NCBI RefSeq assembly: GCF_018274385.1
Contig: NZ_JAAFYZ010000035.1
Coordinates: 1-62,425 of the forward strand
Origin: Catenulispora pinistramenti
GTDB lineage: Bacteria > Actinomycetota > Actinomycetes > Streptomycetales > Catenulisporaceae
Reading direction: 5' to 3'
Length of the DNA: 62,425 nt
Part shown: one piece after another, positions 61,027 through 62,425 of the stretch
How positions within the stretch are numbered: the stretch's first letter is position 1
How the letters are laid out: each line of letters opens with the position of its first letter
Made by a program: the position numbers and the translations under genes
Notes under the pieces: generated by a model
What the model saw: the letters and a program-made list of their open reading frames with translations, nothing else
Told to the model about the DNA's origin: nothing
The model's database searches: none

Positions 61027-62425
61027 ATGGGACCTGTACAGGGCACGTATCCCAGGAAGATCGGCCCGTACCGGATCCGCGGGCTGCTGGGCGCCGGCGG
61101 CATGGGGCGCGTCTACTTGGGCGTCGACAAGAACAAACACTGGGCCGCGGTCAAGGTGGTCAACGCCGAACTGCTGCGCAACGAGGAGTTCCGCAAGCGC
61201 TTCATCCGCGAGGCGACCGCCACCGCCAAGGTCGACGGCCGCTTCATCGCCGGGATCGTCGCCTCGGACCTCGACGGCGCGCACCCCTGGCTGGCCACCG
61301 AGTACATCAAGGGCACCTCGCTGAGCGAACTGGTCGCCGCCCAGGGCTCCCCGCTGGAAGCCGCCGACGCCCAGCAGATGGCGGCGGGCCTGGCCGAGGC
61401 GCTGACCACCATCCACGCGGCCGGGGTCGTGCACCGCGACGTGAAGCCGGCGAACGTCCTGCTCGCCGAGCACGACGGACAACTGATCCCGCACCTGATC
61501 GACTTCGGCATCGCCCGCGGCGCCGCGTTCAGCACCATCACCCTCACCGGCATCGTGGTCGGCACCCCGCCCTACATGGCCCCGGAGCAGATCCAGGGCA
61601 AGCGCGAGGTCGGACCGCCCGCCGACGTCTTCGCGCTGGGCGGCGTGCTCACCTTCGCCGTCACCGGCCGACACCCCTTCGGCGAGGGCGACCCGGCCAC
61701 GCTCTCCTACCGGATCACGCACCAGGAGCCGGACCTCGACGGCGTCGAGGACGCGCTGATCAGGAAGCTGATCATGGCCTGCCTCGCCAAGGAACCCCAG
61801 GACCGGCCGACGGCGCCGGACTTGCAGGAGCAGATCGGGAACCTGGCGACGCGGCGGATCCCCCCGGAGGTCCCGGCACCGCGTGCCGGAGCGGGCGCCG
61901 AACTCGCCGAACTGGTCCGGGCCCCAGCGATGCTGCCAATGGCGACCGGCGCCGAGGCGAAGGCATCGGCGATGACGAGCCCTGCGCCGGTAGCGCTGGC
62001 GACCGAGCCGACGGCTGACGAGGCCGCCGGTGGTGAATCGGCAAGCAAGATCGAAGCCGAGCCCGCACCGGCACCCGCTGCATCAGCCACCGGCGACCAA
62101 TCGCAAGCTCCTGCGATGCCTCCGAGCGGCGATCCCCCGTCCGCCGATCCCCCGGGCACCAATCGCCGACCGGGCACGAACTCAAACCGCCGCCGCCTGC
62201 CCGCCACAGTGCTGGTAGCGCTAGCCCTCGTCGTCATCTTCGCGAGCATTCTCGGCGCAGACTTCAGCCACGGCGGCAAAAGCGGCCCGCGCATCGCCGC
62301 CCCGGGACCCACCTCCATCACATTCTCGTCCTCTGATTCACCCTCCGGATCCTCCGACCCCTCCGCCTCCCCGTCCGGAGTCCCCACCGCCAGCTCCGGC
62401 CAGGCCGTCGTCCCGTCTCCCGGAT
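61027..62425 (+). CDS. PknB-like Ser/Thr protein kinase (3' end outside window)
   Basis: At least 466 residues before the window ends, with no stop. The kinase domain is complete (about 12-270): LGAGGMGRVYLG, AAVKVV, HRDVKPANVLL, LIDFGIARG and GTPPYMAPEQ. A Pro/Ala-rich juxtamembrane segment follows. One membrane span (RRLPATVLVALALVVIFASI, about residues 392-412) leads to an extracytoplasmic Ser/Pro-rich stretch, where the sensor domain would begin. GGGGA before ATG 61027 supports the start. The 226-base gap upstream separates it from the divergent phosphatase gene. Confidence 0.92.
   Translation, partial: MGPVQGTYPRKIGPYRIRGLLGAGGMGRVYLGVDKNKHWAAVKVVNAELLRNEEFRKRFIREATATAKVDGRFIAGIVASDLDGAHPWLATEYIKGTSLSELVAAQGSPLEAADAQQMAAGLAEALTTIHAAGVVHRDVKPANVLLAEHDGQLIPHLIDFGIARGAAFSTITLTGIVVGTPPYMAPEQIQGKREVGPPADVFALGGVLTFAVTGRHPFGEGDPATLSYRITHQEPDLDGVEDALIRKLIMACLAKEPQDRPTAPDLQEQIGNLATRRIPPEVPAPRAGAGAELAELVRAPAMLPMATGAEAKASAMTSPAPVALATEPTADEAAGGESASKIEAEPAPAPAASATGDQSQAPAMPPSGDPPSADPPGTNRRPGTNSNRRRLPATVLVALALVVIFASILGADFSHGGKSGPRIAAPGPTSITFSSSDSPSGSSDPSASPSGVPTASSGQAVVPSPG

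Overview
The window is very GC-rich (around 70 percent by eye) with dense, often overlapping genes, GTG/TTG starts, TetR, LuxR and LysR regulators, secreted lipoproteins, an LPXTG protein, Hanks-type Ser/Thr kinases, a SpoIIE-type phosphatase and an SAV2177-type methyltransferase. This points to a filamentous actinomycete. A Catenulispora-like or Streptomyces-like genome is my guess; the window holds no rRNA or other marker that would settle it.

Layout. 1-678 has no recognisable gene. 679-7668 (minus) holds a complete Opp/Dpp-type ABC importer (two ATPases, two permeases, a lipoprotein binding protein) with a ROK-family sugar-kinase-like gene upstream. 8070-11415 (plus) encodes a small LPXTG wall protein and a large secreted protein joining a HELVH metallopeptidase-like region to a von Willebrand type D domain. 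11565-12979 (plus) is a small protein plus a DUF6745-type protein. These converge on a translationally coupled five-gene operon (18048 to 12942, minus) of the STM4015-STM4014-STM4013-STM4012-STM4011 families: LRR protein, ATP-grasp-like protein, sulfatase/phosphatase-fold hydrolase and two radical SAM enzymes. I regard it as the best candidate for an undescribed biosynthetic system. 18131-24453 (minus) encodes two very large FtsX-type permeases without an ATPase. A methyltransferase-kinase fusion follows (24558-26012).

26097-28725 resembles the HbpS/SenS/SenR haem and redox sensing system: a LuxR-type regulator, a multi-span kinase and a divergent secreted HbpS-like protein. Then come a CodA-like amidohydrolase, DedA and K+ channel genes, a Gfo/Idh/MocA oxidoreductase and a SUKH-type protein. 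32939-37404 is an oxidoreductase/aldehyde-defence group (AKR, NAD(P)-binding protein, CurA-like, DJ-1/PfpI) divergent from a LysR regulator.

38193-46592 is acyl-CoA metabolism. A probable heteromeric acyl-CoA dehydrogenase pair is followed by a TetR-controlled operon in which the three modules of human ACAD10 (HAD, APH-like kinase, acyl-CoA dehydrogenase) are separate genes alongside two SDRs and an enoyl-CoA hydratase. This suggests 4-hydroxyacyl-CoA catabolism of the levulinate (Lva) kind. 46624-53984 is mostly housekeeping: YqeY, YrdB, a D,D-carboxypeptidase, an FBP-domain/TetR pair sharing a palindromic operator, Gnd, an M20 amidohydrolase and an SAV2177-type methyltransferase.

54071-62425 is a signalling island: a propeller-like protein with a zinc ribbon, a kinase-VWA-DnaJ fusion, a TetR regulator, a membrane SpoIIE/PP2C phosphatase and a PknB-like kinase cut by the window end. 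A recurring oddity is that short tandem repeats lie at gene ends and in several cases include the stop codon itself.
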